A stretch of DNA of 64,000 nt from assembly GCA_947501275.1 (NCBI GenBank), contig CANMVD010000001.1, positions 1,302,001 to 1,366,000 on the forward strand. Reading direction: 5' to 3'. The notes beneath the pieces were generated by a model. The model was not told the DNA's origin and ran no database searches. It saw only the letters and a program-made list of their open reading frames with translations. This DNA is from an uncultured Tateyamaria sp. Lineage in GTDB: Bacteria > Pseudomonadota > Alphaproteobacteria > Rhodobacterales > Rhodobacteraceae. Every line of letters begins with the position of its first letter. Position 1 is the stretch's first letter. Of the stretch, positions 36,347 to 45,535 are shown in pieces. Made by a program: the position numbers and the translations under genes.

Positions 36347-36508
36347 GAAGGCTAGGGTTTCATTTCAACCGTCGACCATCCCGTAACGCGTTGGAATCTT
36401 CGATTTCAGGTAGAGCCCGATGGTTTGGTTCAATCAGAAACCGCGATGGCGCAGGGGCACCTGCCTTGCGCGCTTGCTTGTGCATAGGTGACCGACTGCT
36501 TTGTCTTG

Positions 36509-37000
36509 TTACGATGCCACGGCGATCAGTATGGTTGTTCCCAATCCCCACAGTGTCATCTGGAAATGAGTGTTCTGCGCTCCTTCGTGGCAGAACCAAT
36601 AGCAAAAGTGGTTGCCGACAATCAGGAAGCTCGCCCAGACGGATGTGAAACTCATCGCACCGACAATGGCCACGATGCGCGCTGTGTCGGCCGACCCGTA
36701 TCCCGTGACGGCCGTGATCAACAAAGCCACACCTGCCCACAGGATAAGAGCAGTGATTGCTTCGGCCAGTACCACGCAGCGGAAGGCCAAGAGTTGCACC
36801 CGTCTGTTGGTGATTGCGCGCTTTGCAACCGGGGCAAAAACCTCCGGGTAGTCGTTCCGCATTCGCGACATTTCCATGACTTCTGCCGTGATGGCTTCAT
36901 TTGCGTCCGGGTACAGGATGTTGTCCCGTACACCCAAGGTCAACCAGGCAGCCATCAAACCAGTGGCGACGGCCTGCACGGCCAGAAGAGTCGTTTCCAT
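36509..37000 (-). CDS. DUF2165 membrane protein
   Basis: A 163-residue integral membrane protein of the DUF2165 family with four predicted helices (about 1-20, 70-92, 103-123 and 140-160) and the family segment GNHFCYWFCHEGAQNTHFQMTLWG at the C-terminal side. The ATG at 37000 (METTLLAVQAV) is chosen because GGAGGG lies 5 bases upstream; a GTG at 37006 is too close to it. It is separated from the binding-protein gene upstream by a strong terminator, so it may have its own promoter or low read-through expression. Function unknown. Confidence 0.8.
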   Translation of the reverse strand: METTLLAVQAVATGLMAAWLTLGVRDNILYPDANEAITAEVMEMSRMRNDYPEVFAPVAKRAITNRRVQLLAFRCVVLAEAITALILWAGVALLITAVTGYGSADTARIVAIVGAMSFTSVWASFLIVGNHFCYWFCHEGAQNTHFQMTLWGLGTTILIAVAS

Positions 37001-37031
37001 GTGCACCCTCCGTTTCCTTTTGCGGCGTCAC

Positions 37032-37060
37032 AAAAAAGGGGCCGCATGGATGCGGCCCCT
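37032..37060 (-). terminator. Rho-independent terminator after the binding-protein gene
   Basis: On the minus strand an 11-base perfect stem (AGGGGCCGCAT/ATGCGGCCCCT, loop of two bases) is followed by TTTTT. It lies 25 bases after the stop of the substrate-binding-protein gene and before the DUF2165 gene. Confidence 0.9.
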
Positions 37061-37085
37061 GTTCATACTGAGAGATCGAAAGGGA

Positions 37086-38744
37086 TCAGGTCCAGGCGAT
37101 TTGCTCTGGGCGGATCTCGAACGAAATGTGGTGGTTGCCGCCAACCAGACCTTCTTTGGTGTGGTTGTAGAGCGAGCGCCAATACGGCTGGATTGTGACA
37201 CCTTCGTCCTGGATCATAGCCTGACCCTTGGCCATCAGAGCGCGGCGCGCTTCGAGGTCGGGTGTTGCCAATGCTTCAGCCAGCAAAGCGTCAAATTCGG
37301 CATTGGACCAGCCAAATTCGTTCCATGCTTCGCCAGAGCGATAGGCAAGGGCCCAGATCTGGACGCCCAGAGGACGGTGGTTCCAGTTGGTCGAGCTGAA
37401 CGGGTATTTCGCCCAGTCGTTCCAGAAGGTCGATCCGGGCAGGATTGTCCGTTTGACCTTGATGCCAGCGTCACGCAGCTGCGCGGCCACCGCATCGGTG
37501 GTGTCTTTGCGCCATGCATCGTCAATGGAGAGCAATTCGTGCTCGTAATCGCCCATGCCCGCTTCGTCCATCAGCGCCTTGGCGGCTGCTGGATCCACTT
37601 TGCGTGCAGGCAGTTCCGCGTATTCCGGGTGTACCGGGCTGACGTGGTGGTTTTCGGCAGGAACGCCGCGTCCGGCATAACCCAGTTCCAGCAGCACTTC
37701 GTTGTCCACGGCCATTGTGATGGCCTGACGCACGCGCTTGTCCGCATAGGGCTTTTGACCGTCGACTTCGGCCAGTTGGTTGGGCCGGATCACGATGGTC
37801 GACGCTGTCACAACTTCGTTGTTCACCCAGCCGTCCAGAGTGTCGAAGATGTCGATAAATTCACCTTCGATCGAGTATGTCATGTCGATTTCGTCAGCTT
37901 CGGCCGCGGCCACAAAGGCGGACGGGTCGGTGCCGTAATCAATGTATTCGATCCGGTCGAGGAAAGCGCCGTTGCCTTCGTTCCACCATGTGTGATCGGG
38001 GTTGCGCACAAGCACAGCCTTGACGCCTACTTCGAGGCTTTCGGGCAGGTAAGGCCCTGTCCCGATTGGGTTCGAAGTGTCGTTCAGTGATGTGTCTGCG
38101 TGCACGATCGCGGCTGGGTAATCGGCCATGCCGGGGATGAGCGAGATGTCCGGCGCTGGCAGGTTCAGCTTGACGGTGTGGCTGTCGACAATTTCGATGC
38201 CGCCTTCCAATGCCTTGTTGGTATTGGCATCAATCAGCGTGGCAAAGCGGCCCGCCATCGAGTTGCCTTCGACGTCCTTGTCACACCAGCCCGCTATGTT
38301 GCGCGCCACGTCTTCGGCGGTAAAGTCTTCACCGTTGTTCCACTTGACGCCTTTGCGCACGTTCAGAGTGTAGGTCTTGGCGTCGTCCGAGATTTCCCAG
38401 CTTTCGAGCAGTTTGCCGGTGAATGTACCGTCATTCTCATAGTGCACGAGGTATTCCTGCCAGCCGCGCGAGAAGTTCGCGATTTGGCTCCAGTCATATG
38501 TGCGTGGGTCTTTCAGGCCGCGTACTTCTTGCTGGATACGCACGGTGCCGCCTGTTTTGTGCCCATCGGCCATTGCGGGCGTCGCGGACATGCCGAGCAT
38601 AGCATAGGCCGTTGCGGTTGTAGCCCCGAACGCGCTGGCAAGTGCCAGGAATTCACGGCGGCTGACCGCGTCCTTGCCGGCGCTCTCAGCCGAATCCACG
38701 ATGGATTGCGGCAGCGGCTTGCCGGTTTTGGTGTAAAAAGTCAT
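37086..38744 (-). CDS. ABC transporter substrate-binding protein, peptide/opine type
   Basis: A 552-residue solute-binding protein of the SBP_bac_5 (oligopeptide/nickel) family. A twin-arginine signal is visible ([17 protein letters not shown], about residues 28-45) ahead of mature start [15 protein letters not shown]. Family segments are [35 protein letters not shown] and [15 protein letters not shown] use the ATG at 38744 with GAGAGGAAG just upstream. No permease or ATPase gene is next to it, so it either shares a transporter or its partners lie elsewhere. It is divergent from nothing and lies downstream of a TauD dioxygenase gene on the same strand, so it probably supplies the substrate of that operon. 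Confidence 0.9.
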   Translation of the reverse strand: MTFYTKTGKPLPQSIVDSAESAGKDAVSRREFLALASAFGATTATAYAMLGMSATPAMADGHKTGGTVRIQQEVRGLKDPRTYDWSQIANFSRGWQEYLVHYENDGTFTGKLLESWEISDDAKTYTLNVRKGVKWNNGEDFTAEDVARNIAGWCDKDVEGNSMAGRFATLIDANTNKALEGGIEIVDSHTVKLNLPAPDISLIPGMADYPAAIVHADTSLNDTSNPIGTGPYLPESLEVGVKAVLVRNPDHTWWNEGNGAFLDRIEYIDYGTDPSAFVAAAEADEIDMTYSIEGEFIDIFDTLDGWVNNEVVTASTIVIRPNQLAEVDGQKPYADKRVRQAITMAVDNEVLLELGYAGRGVPAENHHVSPVHPEYAELPARKVDPAAAKALMDEAGMGDYEHELLSIDDAWRKDTTDAVAAQLRDAGIKVKRTILPGSTFWNDWAKYPFSSTNWNHRPLGVQIWALAYRSGEAWNEFGWSNAEFDALLAEALATPDLEARRALMAKGQAMIQDEGVTIQPYWRSLYNHTKEGLVGGNHHISFEIRPEQIAWT

Positions 38745-38876
38745 GTTCTTCCTCTCTGTTGGCGTCGCGACAGGTGCGCCGCGCCCTTTTTCGGCCAAGG
38801 TGAGTGCCTTGACCTTTTTGGTGTTGCAGTTGACCTGCGATTATTTCGCCTCCCCTTTTTGGGGGACGCCCAAAGT

Positions 38877-39749
38877 TCAAACGATCAGGCGCATGGCGTC
38901 AACCCCATCTTGCGGGGTCGCAGAGACACAAATACTCGATAATTTCCGGGCCTTTTTGTAATTCCACGCCGTTCCTCGGTGCAAAACCGCCCTTTGGTCC
39001 CAGATAAGCACGTCATTGGCCTGCCAGTGATGTCTGTAGATATAGGGATCTCTTGTGACCCATTCCATAAGCCGGTCGATCAATTCCGCTCCGGACGTGC
39101 TGTCCATGCCGTCGACACCAAAGGCATGGCTGGCAATGTATAGGGCTTCCCTCCCGTTGACGGGGTTGGTCCAGATCGCCCGCCAAAGTTGGTCCGGCCA
39201 CTTGTGAAACATGGGCAGAGCCGCCAATTCAGGGCTGATTTTGGCGCGGGAATGCGCGTAGCGATGCCAAAACCCTTTCCCTGTGATCTGCGTTTTCAAA
39301 TGGTCGGGCATGTCTGCATAACCTGCGCGTGTCGACGCCAGTTCAGTTGCGCCGCCTGTTTGTGTCACGATCCGACCGACAAGGATGTTGGTCAGCGCGG
39401 GTACGGGCAGGAATGTGCTGTCACAATGCCAAAGCATATTGGCCTTCAGGTGAAGCGTGTGCAGGTCCATTTCATTCGTGATGTTGCCATCTGCACGGAT
39501 GTTGGAAACCTGCGGCACTTCGAAGTCATCACTTGCCGTTAGGTTATCTGCACTTCTGTCCTCAATTGGCCCAAAAAACTGCGCCAGGCGTATGTGAGCG
39601 GCGTCATCAATGTCTTGGTTGCGGAACAATAGCGCCGAGTGTTCTTCGAACAGAGCGCGGATGTCCAGATAGGTTGCGTGCGTTAGGTCGGACAGTTCAA
39701 CGTCGTGCACTTCAACTGCGAAACGATCATGTAGCGGAGCGGTGCGCAT
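38877..39749 (-). CDS. TauD/TfdA family 2-oxoglutarate dioxygenase
   Basis: A 290-residue Fe(II)/2-oxoglutarate-dependent dioxygenase. The metal-binding HxD is seen in WHCDSTFLPVP (about residues 107-117) and the distal His in AVLHRGTAWNY near the C-terminus; the following Arg in KARKLSSI may hold 2-oxoglutarate. The family hydroxylates taurine, 2,4-D, carnitine precursors and many other small compounds. The gene ends the operon that starts at the amidotransferase (43026), with a 0-base gap to the FAD enzyme. The substrate cannot be read from sequence. Confidence 0.9.
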   Translation of the reverse strand: MRTAPLHDRFAVEVHDVELSDLTHATYLDIRALFEEHSALLFRNQDIDDAAHIRLAQFFGPIEDRSADNLTASDDFEVPQVSNIRADGNITNEMDLHTLHLKANMLWHCDSTFLPVPALTNILVGRIVTQTGGATELASTRAGYADMPDHLKTQITGKGFWHRYAHSRAKISPELAALPMFHKWPDQLWRAIWTNPVNGREALYIASHAFGVDGMDSTSGAELIDRLMEWVTRDPYIYRHHWQANDVLIWDQRAVLHRGTAWNYKKARKLSSICVSATPQDGVDAMRLIV

Positions 39750-41156
39750 CTATACCTCTTGTCCCTTGGCCAAGATCTCGTCGGGTTCCAGATCGGCGAC
39801 ATCGCTCCAGAATCGTGACTTGGCACTGTTGAGCAACCCTTTGGGGTCCATCCGTTTTTTCCAGGCCAGATGGGTATAGTCCGGCTTTAGCCCGCCGCCC
39901 TCAACGTTCCACGTATGCGCGTCATAGACAGGAAACCCGTTGGCTTCGTAGGTTGCATTTATCTCGGTCAGCCGCTGCGGGGTCGTGAACCAGATGATCG
40001 GCAGATCAAAAGTGACGATGTCTCCCCCGACCCGTGCGAATTCGTGGTGCATCCAGACATCATCGCCCAGTTTTGGGCGCAGTTGTACGATGGCGTCAGG
40101 ATCAGGGGGGATGGGGCAGCCCACTTGCTGATAGGTGGCGCTGCGGTCGGCCTTGAGCACTTGCAGCGTCGTGTGGTTGTAGCTGAAGTCAAACACATGC
40201 GGCAGCCCGAGATCCTGGCGGGTGGCATCGTTCAGGATCAGGTCGATATGCCCCCCTCGTGCCTGTGCCAGCAGTTCGAATGCGGCCACATCCTCGTCCG
40301 GGACAAGGGAGACGAGCAGATGTTTGTTGGCGCGGATGTGTCCTTCGAGCCGTGGGAAATAGGTGCAGATGCGGGCATCGATCGTGGTCAGCAGCTTACA
40401 GCCGATATCGTCTGCCTTGGCGATGGCGAGGCCTGCGCCATAAGCGGCTTCGTAGCTGTCAAAGGTGGCCAAGCAGCCAACCCAATCCCGTTTGGGTACG
40501 GTGCGCAGCGTCACATCGGTAATGACCCCGTTCAGGCCCCATGCGTGGTGGATATTGAGCGCCTCCGGCCCTTGAAAGATACGAGGTTGCGGGCTGTCTT
40601 CGACACTGAGCGCGGTCAGCGCGATGATGTTGCCGGGGTCGCGCAAGGCACCGTTGGCGATGGACCCGATGCCGGCGCTGCCGCCTGCCACGAACCCGCC
40701 CACTGTTGCGATGTCCTGGGTCGAGGGGAACATGGCCATTTCCTGCCCGGTTGGCGCGAGGGCAGCGTTGATGTCGGCCATCAGCGCGCCGGCTTCTGCC
40801 TTGACCCATCCGTCTCCGATGTCGATCACGCGGTTCATGGCGGTGGTGTCGATGATCAACCCGCCATCCATCGGCACGGCCTGACCGTAATTTCCGGTGC
40901 CTCCGCCCCGCAGCACGATGGGGGCACTGTATTTGTAGGCGATGGCAAGCGCGTGAGTCATTTGTTCGGGCGTATCAGGCCGGGCCACCAGATCTCCAAA
41001 GCAGCGTTTCAGGGCCTCGTTCAGGATAGGCGAGTACCAAAAGAAATCACGGCTGCGCTTCTTGACCAGCAAAGGTTCGGAAATCACCTCGACCGGGGCA
41101 AGTTCAGCGGCGAAGGCGGGCCAGTCGATGTCGGTTTTGCCGGATATGGATGTCAT
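39750..41156 (-). CDS. FAD-binding oxidoreductase (GlcD/VAO type)
   Basis: A 468-residue flavoprotein of the FAD_binding_4 (PCMH) family. The FAD-binding half shows VLRGGGTGNYGQAVPMDGGLIIDTTAMN (about 80-107) and STQDIATVGGFVAGGSAGIGSI (about 140-161). The C-terminal half is likely the substrate domain; the end WKKRMDPKGLLNSAKSRFW resembles other family members. Such enzymes oxidise hydroxy acids, amines or lactams. It overlaps the amidohydrolase gene by 4 bases and abuts the TauD gene, so the three act in one pathway. The product is not known. Confidence 0.87.
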   Translation of the reverse strand: MTSISGKTDIDWPAFAAELAPVEVISEPLLVKKRSRDFFWYSPILNEALKRCFGDLVARPDTPEQMTHALAIAYKYSAPIVLRGGGTGNYGQAVPMDGGLIIDTTAMNRVIDIGDGWVKAEAGALMADINAALAPTGQEMAMFPSTQDIATVGGFVAGGSAGIGSIANGALRDPGNIIALTALSVEDSPQPRIFQGPEALNIHHAWGLNGVITDVTLRTVPKRDWVGCLATFDSYEAAYGAGLAIAKADDIGCKLLTTIDARICTYFPRLEGHIRANKHLLVSLVPDEDVAAFELLAQARGGHIDLILNDATRQDLGLPHVFDFSYNHTTLQVLKADRSATYQQVGCPIPPDPDAIVQLRPKLGDDVWMHHEFARVGGDIVTFDLPIIWFTTPQRLTEINATYEANGFPVYDAHTWNVEGGGLKPDYTHLAWKKRMDPKGLLNSAKSRFWSDVADLEPDEILAKGQEV

Positions 41157-42331
41157 GTCAAAACCTCTTGCGCCGGCATCAGTGTAGCGCGACCAGCAAT
41201 CAAATCAGCGGTGTGAGAGACGTCAGCGACCAACAAGTTTGTCAGTGCAGCATTGTCCACGTAGGTCGGCGCATGGCCAAGCGCTGCGGCCGCATGGGTC
41301 GTGATTGAGGGTAGCCAACGATCCAGCGGTGGATCGAGATGTGCGGTGATATGGGCAAGAGCAAGGGCAGCCATTGGGTCATGCGCGCCGGTGGGGCAAA
41401 AAGCGTCACCGACATTGTCCGAGGCCACCACAATAGGCACGCCCGCGCTGTGGAGTTCACGTAGCCTTGTGATCCCACGGCGGTCAGGTGTGCCAGTGGT
41501 GCGGCCTTGCAGATAGAGGTTGGTGACGGGCAGCGCGCAGATCGTGATATTGGCGGCCAGCAGCTTGTCCGTGATGCGCGCGAGGTCTGTGGTGTCCCTG
41601 TCCATCAGGCTCACGGCGTGTCCGCACAGGATGGGGCGCGCGTAGCCTGTTGCAATGGCCGTGTCTGCAATCACCTCAAGTCCATTCAGGGTGCCAAGCC
41701 CTTCGTCCACGTGGAAATCGAGCGGCAGATCGTGCTTGACCGCCTGTGCAAACAGCCCCTCAAGTCCGGTTTCAAACCCGGGTTGGTCAAAGACGAATGC
41801 GCCCAACACGCCCTTATCCGAACGGAGTCTTTTGGCGACGGGGATTGCGAAGTCCGGGTCATTCCATTGCGCGATCCCGGTGAGGGCCGCGCGTTGCAAG
41901 CCGGGTGCATCTTGAGCCAGTTCGCCGATGACCGACCACGCGGTAGGTGCGTTTGTGTCCTGCCCCCAGTCCACATGGCTTCGGATCAGGCGGCAACCGC
42001 TGGCGTGGAGTTCTGACAGCCCGCGCGAGGCCCGCGCGTGAAGGTCTTGTGCGCTCCAGTTCGCTTTGTCCTGAAACTGGGTCTGGATGGCGTGCGTCAG
42101 GTCCCCGCCCACCTGCCCAAGCCGGTGAATGCTGTGGCACTTGTCGAGATGGCAGTGCGCTTCGACAAGATGGGGCAGCACCATAACCGGAGCTTCAGCC
42201 GATTGTGGGCCAAGAGCCACCAGCGCACCGTGGCGCAGGATCGCGCTGCCGCTCAGGCAGTCACCGCGTGGGGTGCCGCCAAAGCGACACGGATTTTGGA
42301 CCAGCGCGCGCGGCACGCAAATCTGCGTCAT
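41153..42331 (-). CDS. Amidohydrolase, cytosine deaminase-like
   Basis: A 392-residue metal-dependent hydrolase of the amidohydrolase superfamily. The first metal motif is LVEAHCHLDKCHS (HxH-like, about residues 55-67); later ligands are FHVDEGLG, CGHAVSL and a C-terminal VVASDNVGDAFCP aspartate. This layout matches cytosine deaminase, which acts on cyclic amidines or amides. The start at 42331 (MTQICVPRALV) overlaps the amidotransferase stop by 4 bases. Within this operon it may open a cyclic amide formed or taken up upstream; the substrate is unknown. Confidence 0.85.
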   Translation of the reverse strand: MTQICVPRALVQNPCRFGGTPRGDCLSGSAILRHGALVALGPQSAEAPVMVLPHLVEAHCHLDKCHSIHRLGQVGGDLTHAIQTQFQDKANWSAQDLHARASRGLSELHASGCRLIRSHVDWGQDTNAPTAWSVIGELAQDAPGLQRAALTGIAQWNDPDFAIPVAKRLRSDKGVLGAFVFDQPGFETGLEGLFAQAVKHDLPLDFHVDEGLGTLNGLEVIADTAIATGYARPILCGHAVSLMDRDTTDLARITDKLLAANITICALPVTNLYLQGRTTGTPDRRGITRLRELHSAGVPIVVASDNVGDAFCPTGAHDPMAALALAHITAHLDPPLDRWLPSITTHAAAALGHAPTYVDNAALTNLLVADVSHTADLIAGRATLMPAQEVLT

Positions 42332-43026
42332 GTCGCACCCACAAAGAAGGTGTCGAGGAAGCCCGTGAGCCACGCGCCTTGGGCTGCATCATGGGCCTGC
42401 ATCAGGCGGGTTTGTGTGTCTTTGTCCTGCACTCCAGGTTCTGCGTACCGTCCCCAATCGTCGCCGCGCGCCATCCAGCGGGCAAAACCGGCGGGTGTTT
42501 GTTCGGGGTGAAACTGGACGGCCATGACAGCCTTTCCGACGCTGAAAGCCTGATTTTCGAATGTCTCGCTGCGGGCCAGATGTGTCGCACCTGCGGGGAC
42601 ATCGAAGGTGTGAAAATGCGCTTGGGTGAAGTGGTGCGCGGTGGGCAGGATTGTCTTGCCCTGGTCTGTCGGCACCACTTCGTAATATCCGAACTCGTGC
42701 AGTCCGTGCTCTGGTGCACCGGCGAAGGCGCCCATGTGGTGCGCGATCATTTGCGCTCCTTGGCAGATGCCGAGCAGAGGGATGTTGCTTTGCATGGCTG
42801 CATCTATCATCTCGTATTCCTTGCGCAGGAACGGATGTTTGGCGCTGTCATAGGCGTTGTAATTGCCGCCATAGACCACGACGCCTGCAAGATCATCGGT
42901 GATGCCACCGAGGTCTTCGCCGCGGAAGGGGCGGCGGATGTCTGCTGTCACATGATTGTCGGCGCACCAACGTGTGATCCGGTCATCTGTCGGGTCGGCC
43001 TCGTGGCGTATGCACAGGATCCGCAT
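42328..43026 (-). CDS. Class I glutamine amidotransferase/gamma-glutamyl hydrolase
   Basis: A 232-residue GATase1 domain protein. The nucleophile elbow GICQGAQM (Cys about residue 88) and the His-Glu pair in AVQFHPEQTPAGF are present, so it should be an active cysteine hydrolase. Such stand-alone domains act as gamma-glutamyl hydrolases (for example PuuD-like) or glutaminase partners. It is first in a five-gene unit with amidohydrolase, FAD enzyme, TauD dioxygenase and substrate-binding protein. No synthase partner is nearby, so hydrolysis of a gamma-glutamyl or similar amide is likelier than amide transfer; this is inference. Confidence 0.86.
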   Translation of the reverse strand: MRILCIRHEADPTDDRITRWCADNHVTADIRRPFRGEDLGGITDDLAGVVVYGGNYNAYDSAKHPFLRKEYEMIDAAMQSNIPLLGICQGAQMIAHHMGAFAGAPEHGLHEFGYYEVVPTDQGKTILPTAHHFTQAHFHTFDVPAGATHLARSETFENQAFSVGKAVMAVQFHPEQTPAGFARWMARGDDWGRYAEPGVQDKDTQTRLMQAHDAAQGAWLTGFLDTFFVGAT

Positions 43027-43143
43027 GTCCAGTCTCTCCCCTTTCGTGGAAGTGGATGCAATGCGGCCCTAAAGACGTGAATCTGTGCCAGAGATGTGCG
43101 GAAAGCCTTTCAAATTTCAAACGGCCGCGCAAGAGTTTTGCCT

Positions 43144-43530
43144 ATGAAAGCCCTGACCCCCACTGCGATTGCCCCGCCCTTTGCCCGATACTCCCATGGC
43201 GTTGAGTTGCCCGCTGGCGCGCGGATCGTGCGCACATCTGGTCAATTGGGGATTGCAGAAGGTGTTGTCCCGGAAGGGGCTGAGGCGCAGGCGGCAATCT
43301 GTTTTGCCAGTATCACCGCTATTCTGGCCGAGGCAGGGATGGGGCCGGAACATGTGTGCCATATAAGCGCGTTTGTGACGGATCGGGCGCATATGGCCGG
43401 CTATATGGCCGCACGAGATGCCTTTGTGGGGCAGCGCGCTGTGCTGCCCAGTTCGACACTGGTGATTGTGTCAGGCTTTACCCGCCCGGAATTTGTGGTC
43501 GAGGTGGAGGTGTGGGCGGCAGCCCCCTGA
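43144..43530 (+). CDS. RidA family protein without the usual catalytic arginine
   Basis: A 128-residue RidA/YjgF family protein; archetypal members hydrolyse reactive enamines and imines. Family segments VRTSGQLGIAEG, SITAILAEAGMGPEHVCHISAFVTD and the terminal FVVEVEVWAA are clear. The conserved arginine that precedes the C-terminal strands in active RidA is not seen here (VLPSSTLVIVSG carries Ser instead), so imine hydrolase activity is doubtful. The ATG at 43144 (MKALTPTAIAPP) is chosen. It is divergent from the amidotransferase operon by 117 bases and may act in the same pathway. Confidence 0.86.
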   Translation: MKALTPTAIAPPFARYSHGVELPAGARIVRTSGQLGIAEGVVPEGAEAQAAICFASITAILAEAGMGPEHVCHISAFVTDRAHMAGYMAARDAFVGQRAVLPSSTLVIVSGFTRPEFVVEVEVWAAAP

Positions 43531-43560
43531 GGCGTGGGGTTTGCGATTGTGGTTTGCCTT

Positions 43561-43609
43561 GGACTGGGGCTCTGCCCCAGACCCCGTGGTATTTTCAGTC
43601 AGAAGAAAT
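43561..43609 (+). repeat. GC-hairpin intergenic repeat, copy 1
   Basis: A hairpin CTGGGGC-TCT-GCCCCAG is followed by ACCCCGTGGTATTTTCAGTCAGAAG. It matches the copy at 47336-47383 in stem, in ACCCCG and in the tail. I recall similar elements between genes of many Rhodobacteraceae. It forms the 3' edge of the DUF2783 gene and could act as a bidirectional terminator with RidA. Confidence 0.6.
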
Positions 43610-43789
43610 GTTGCGCGCTTCTTTGAGCAGTGCGGTGATTATGTCAGCGTTGCCGATTTCGTTCATCATCATCAGCACAAGTCGCGCGTTGAGGGCGTGA
43701 GATTGCGCTGTGCTGAGGCCCTCATGTGCTTGCATCAGTTGGGCATAGAGGCTGTCACCTTGTGAGCCAAGATTATCGTCAAGGATCAT
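43595..43789 (-). CDS. DUF2783 small protein
   Basis: A 64-residue acidic helical protein (MILDDNLGSQGDSLYAQLMQAHEGLS...NEIGNADIITALLKE) that fits DUF2783, a small family coded beside FAD-dependent aromatic hydroxylases. The ATG at 43789 overlaps the stop of the monooxygenase gene (ATGA). The last codons lie in the intergenic repeat. It might assist the hydroxylase, but no function is established. Confidence 0.78.
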   Translation of the reverse strand: MILDDNLGSQGDSLYAQLMQAHEGLSTAQSHALNARLVLMMMNEIGNADIITALLKEARNISSD

Positions 43790-45330
43790 GCGTGACCTCC
43801 TGTGGCACGGGTCAAGGCGGCAGTGATGGCAGCGGTATCCGGTGTTTCGAAATAGGCGCAGATGTGACCGTCCGGACGGATCAGAAAGGCCCCGGTTGTG
43901 CCGTATCTTGCGCCGCATACTGGTGTGTGTGGCAGCGCGAGGCTTGCCACCGTGTCTGGCCATGACTGGCTGTCGAGTGTGAGCAGCGTGAATTGCCCTT
44001 GGGCTTGTTCGACGAGCCAACCGTTGCCAAGTGGCAGGTCGATCAGGGCTTGGCCCACCAGCGGGTGATCGCCGCTTTGAAGATCCATTCCGGCCAGCGT
44101 ACAGGGTTGGCTGAGCCGCCCGGAATTGATTAACTTGCGCGCAAACGGGTGTTTGGCCGCGAGGGCAAGAGTTTCATTGCGGAACAGCGTTTCGATATCG
44201 GATTTGGGCGTCATGAAGTTGGTGGCCCGCGATGAGTTCAGGATGTTCTCCGCAGAGCCAAAGCTGCGTTCCTGTTGGTAGGTGTCCAGCAGTGAAGTGG
44301 GCGCACCGTTCAGCACCGCGGCAAGTTTCCAACCCAGATTGTCAACGTCCTGAATACCGCCATTGCCGCCGCGTGCGCCAAAGGGCGACACCACATGTGC
44401 GCTGTCACCCACAAACAGCACGCGATTGTGCACAAATTGATCCAGCTTGGCGCAGCGGAATTTGTAGACGCTCATCCAGTCCAGCCGAAAGTCCATGTCC
44501 CCGATGATCGCTTTGATCCGCGGGATCACCTTTTCCTCGGTGGCTTCGGTTTTTGGGTCCGTTTCCGCGCCGAGTTGCAGATCGATCCGGTAGATATTGT
44601 CGGGCTGTTTGTGCAGGAGCGCGGATTGGCCCTGATGGAATGGGGGCGCGAACCAGAACCAGCGTTCGGGGTCTTCGGTCTCAAAGGGACTGTGGGGCAG
44701 TTCGACGTCCACAATGAGGAAGTGTTCCTCGAAAGTTTGGCCTTCAAACGGGAGATCCATACGCTTGCGTGTGGGAGAGCCCGCGCCTTCAGCCGCTACA
44801 TAGTAGTCAGCCTCGAGGGTGTAGGGGCCGTCGGGGGTTTCGATTGTCAGAGCAACATGATCGCCATGGTCCCGATGGTCGGTGACTTTGTTGAGAAACC
44901 GCAGATCGATCCAGTCGCTCAGCTCTTGTGAGCGTTCGACCAGATACTGCTCGACGTAGTATTGTTGCAGGTTGATGAAGGCGGGATATTTGTGCCCGGC
45001 CTCGGGCAGCAGATCAAAGCTATAGACTTCATCTGCGCCGTGAAACAGGCGTCCGACTTTCCACGTGACGCCCTTGTCCAGCACCCGCGACCCGATACCG
45101 AGGCGGTCAAAGATTTCCAGCGTCCGTTTGGCCCAGCAAATGGCGCGCGATCCGATGGAGACCACATTGTTGTCATCCAGAACAACTGACTTGATCCCAT
45201 GTTGCGCCAGATCGATGGCCATGGCGAGGCCGATCGGGCCTGCACCCACAATGGCAACCGGGTGACGCGGTTCCGACGTGGTCAGGCCCGGTGGGGCAAC
45301 ATAAGGAAAGGGGGCGTAATCATAGGCCAT
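43786..45330 (-). CDS. FAD-dependent aromatic hydroxylase (MhpA-like)
   Basis: A 514-residue single-component flavin monooxygenase of the PHBH/MhpA group. It has the Rossmann motif IVGAGPIGLAMAIDLAQHG near the start, the DG-type motif with YVAAEGAGSPTRKRMDLPF, and the second FAD motif VLFVGDSAHVVSPFGARGGNGGIQD. A C-terminal thioredoxin-like extension is present (LLTLDSQSWPDTVASL). The family hydroxylates phenolic acids ortho or para. In the homogentisate operon it may produce a trihydroxy or homogentisate-type substrate; that is inference. It overlaps the next small gene at the 5' end by 11 bases. Confidence 0.88.
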   Translation of the reverse strand: MAYDYAPFPYVAPPGLTTSEPRHPVAIVGAGPIGLAMAIDLAQHGIKSVVLDDNNVVSIGSRAICWAKRTLEIFDRLGIGSRVLDKGVTWKVGRLFHGADEVYSFDLLPEAGHKYPAFINLQQYYVEQYLVERSQELSDWIDLRFLNKVTDHRDHGDHVALTIETPDGPYTLEADYYVAAEGAGSPTRKRMDLPFEGQTFEEHFLIVDVELPHSPFETEDPERWFWFAPPFHQGQSALLHKQPDNIYRIDLQLGAETDPKTEATEEKVIPRIKAIIGDMDFRLDWMSVYKFRCAKLDQFVHNRVLFVGDSAHVVSPFGARGGNGGIQDVDNLGWKLAAVLNGAPTSLLDTYQQERSFGSAENILNSSRATNFMTPKSDIETLFRNETLALAAKHPFARKLINSGRLSQPCTLAGMDLQSGDHPLVGQALIDLPLGNGWLVEQAQGQFTLLTLDSQSWPDTVASLALPHTPVCGARYGTTGAFLIRPDGHICAYFETPDTAAITAALTRATGGHA

Positions 45331-45535
45331 CCGGGAAATCCTTTCGGATCAGTTTGATCGCGGTCCACAGGAACGTGCCGCCGAAAAAGAGTGTCGCAAT
45401 GCTGATTGTCTCCCATCCGCCGTGACCGCTCGGCAGGCCGCGATAGAGAAGTGCACCTGCGGTCAGCGCCAGGCCGATCACGGAGAAGGCAAGGCGGAAC
45501 ATCAGGTCACTGCGGGTCGGGCCGAATTTGTTCAT
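45320..45535 (-). CDS. Small membrane protein in homogentisate operon
   Basis: A 71-residue protein of unknown function with two predicted transmembrane helices (LMFRLAFSVIGLALTAGALL and ISIATLFFGGTFLWTAIKLI) and a short basic C-terminus. The ATG at 45535 overlaps the DinB gene stop by 4 bases, and its end overlaps the hydroxylase start. Translational coupling at both ends argues that it is a real gene. No family is recognised. Confidence 0.75.
   Translation of the reverse strand: MNKFGPTRSDLMFRLAFSVIGLALTAGALLYRGLPSGHGGWETISIATLFFGGTFLWTAIKLIRKDFPDGL

Noticed and set aside
36876..38090. 404-codon plus-strand frame opposite the binding-protein gene
   Set aside because: It is a shadow of the SBP_bac_5 gene on the minus strand, which has a signal peptide, ribosome site and terminator.
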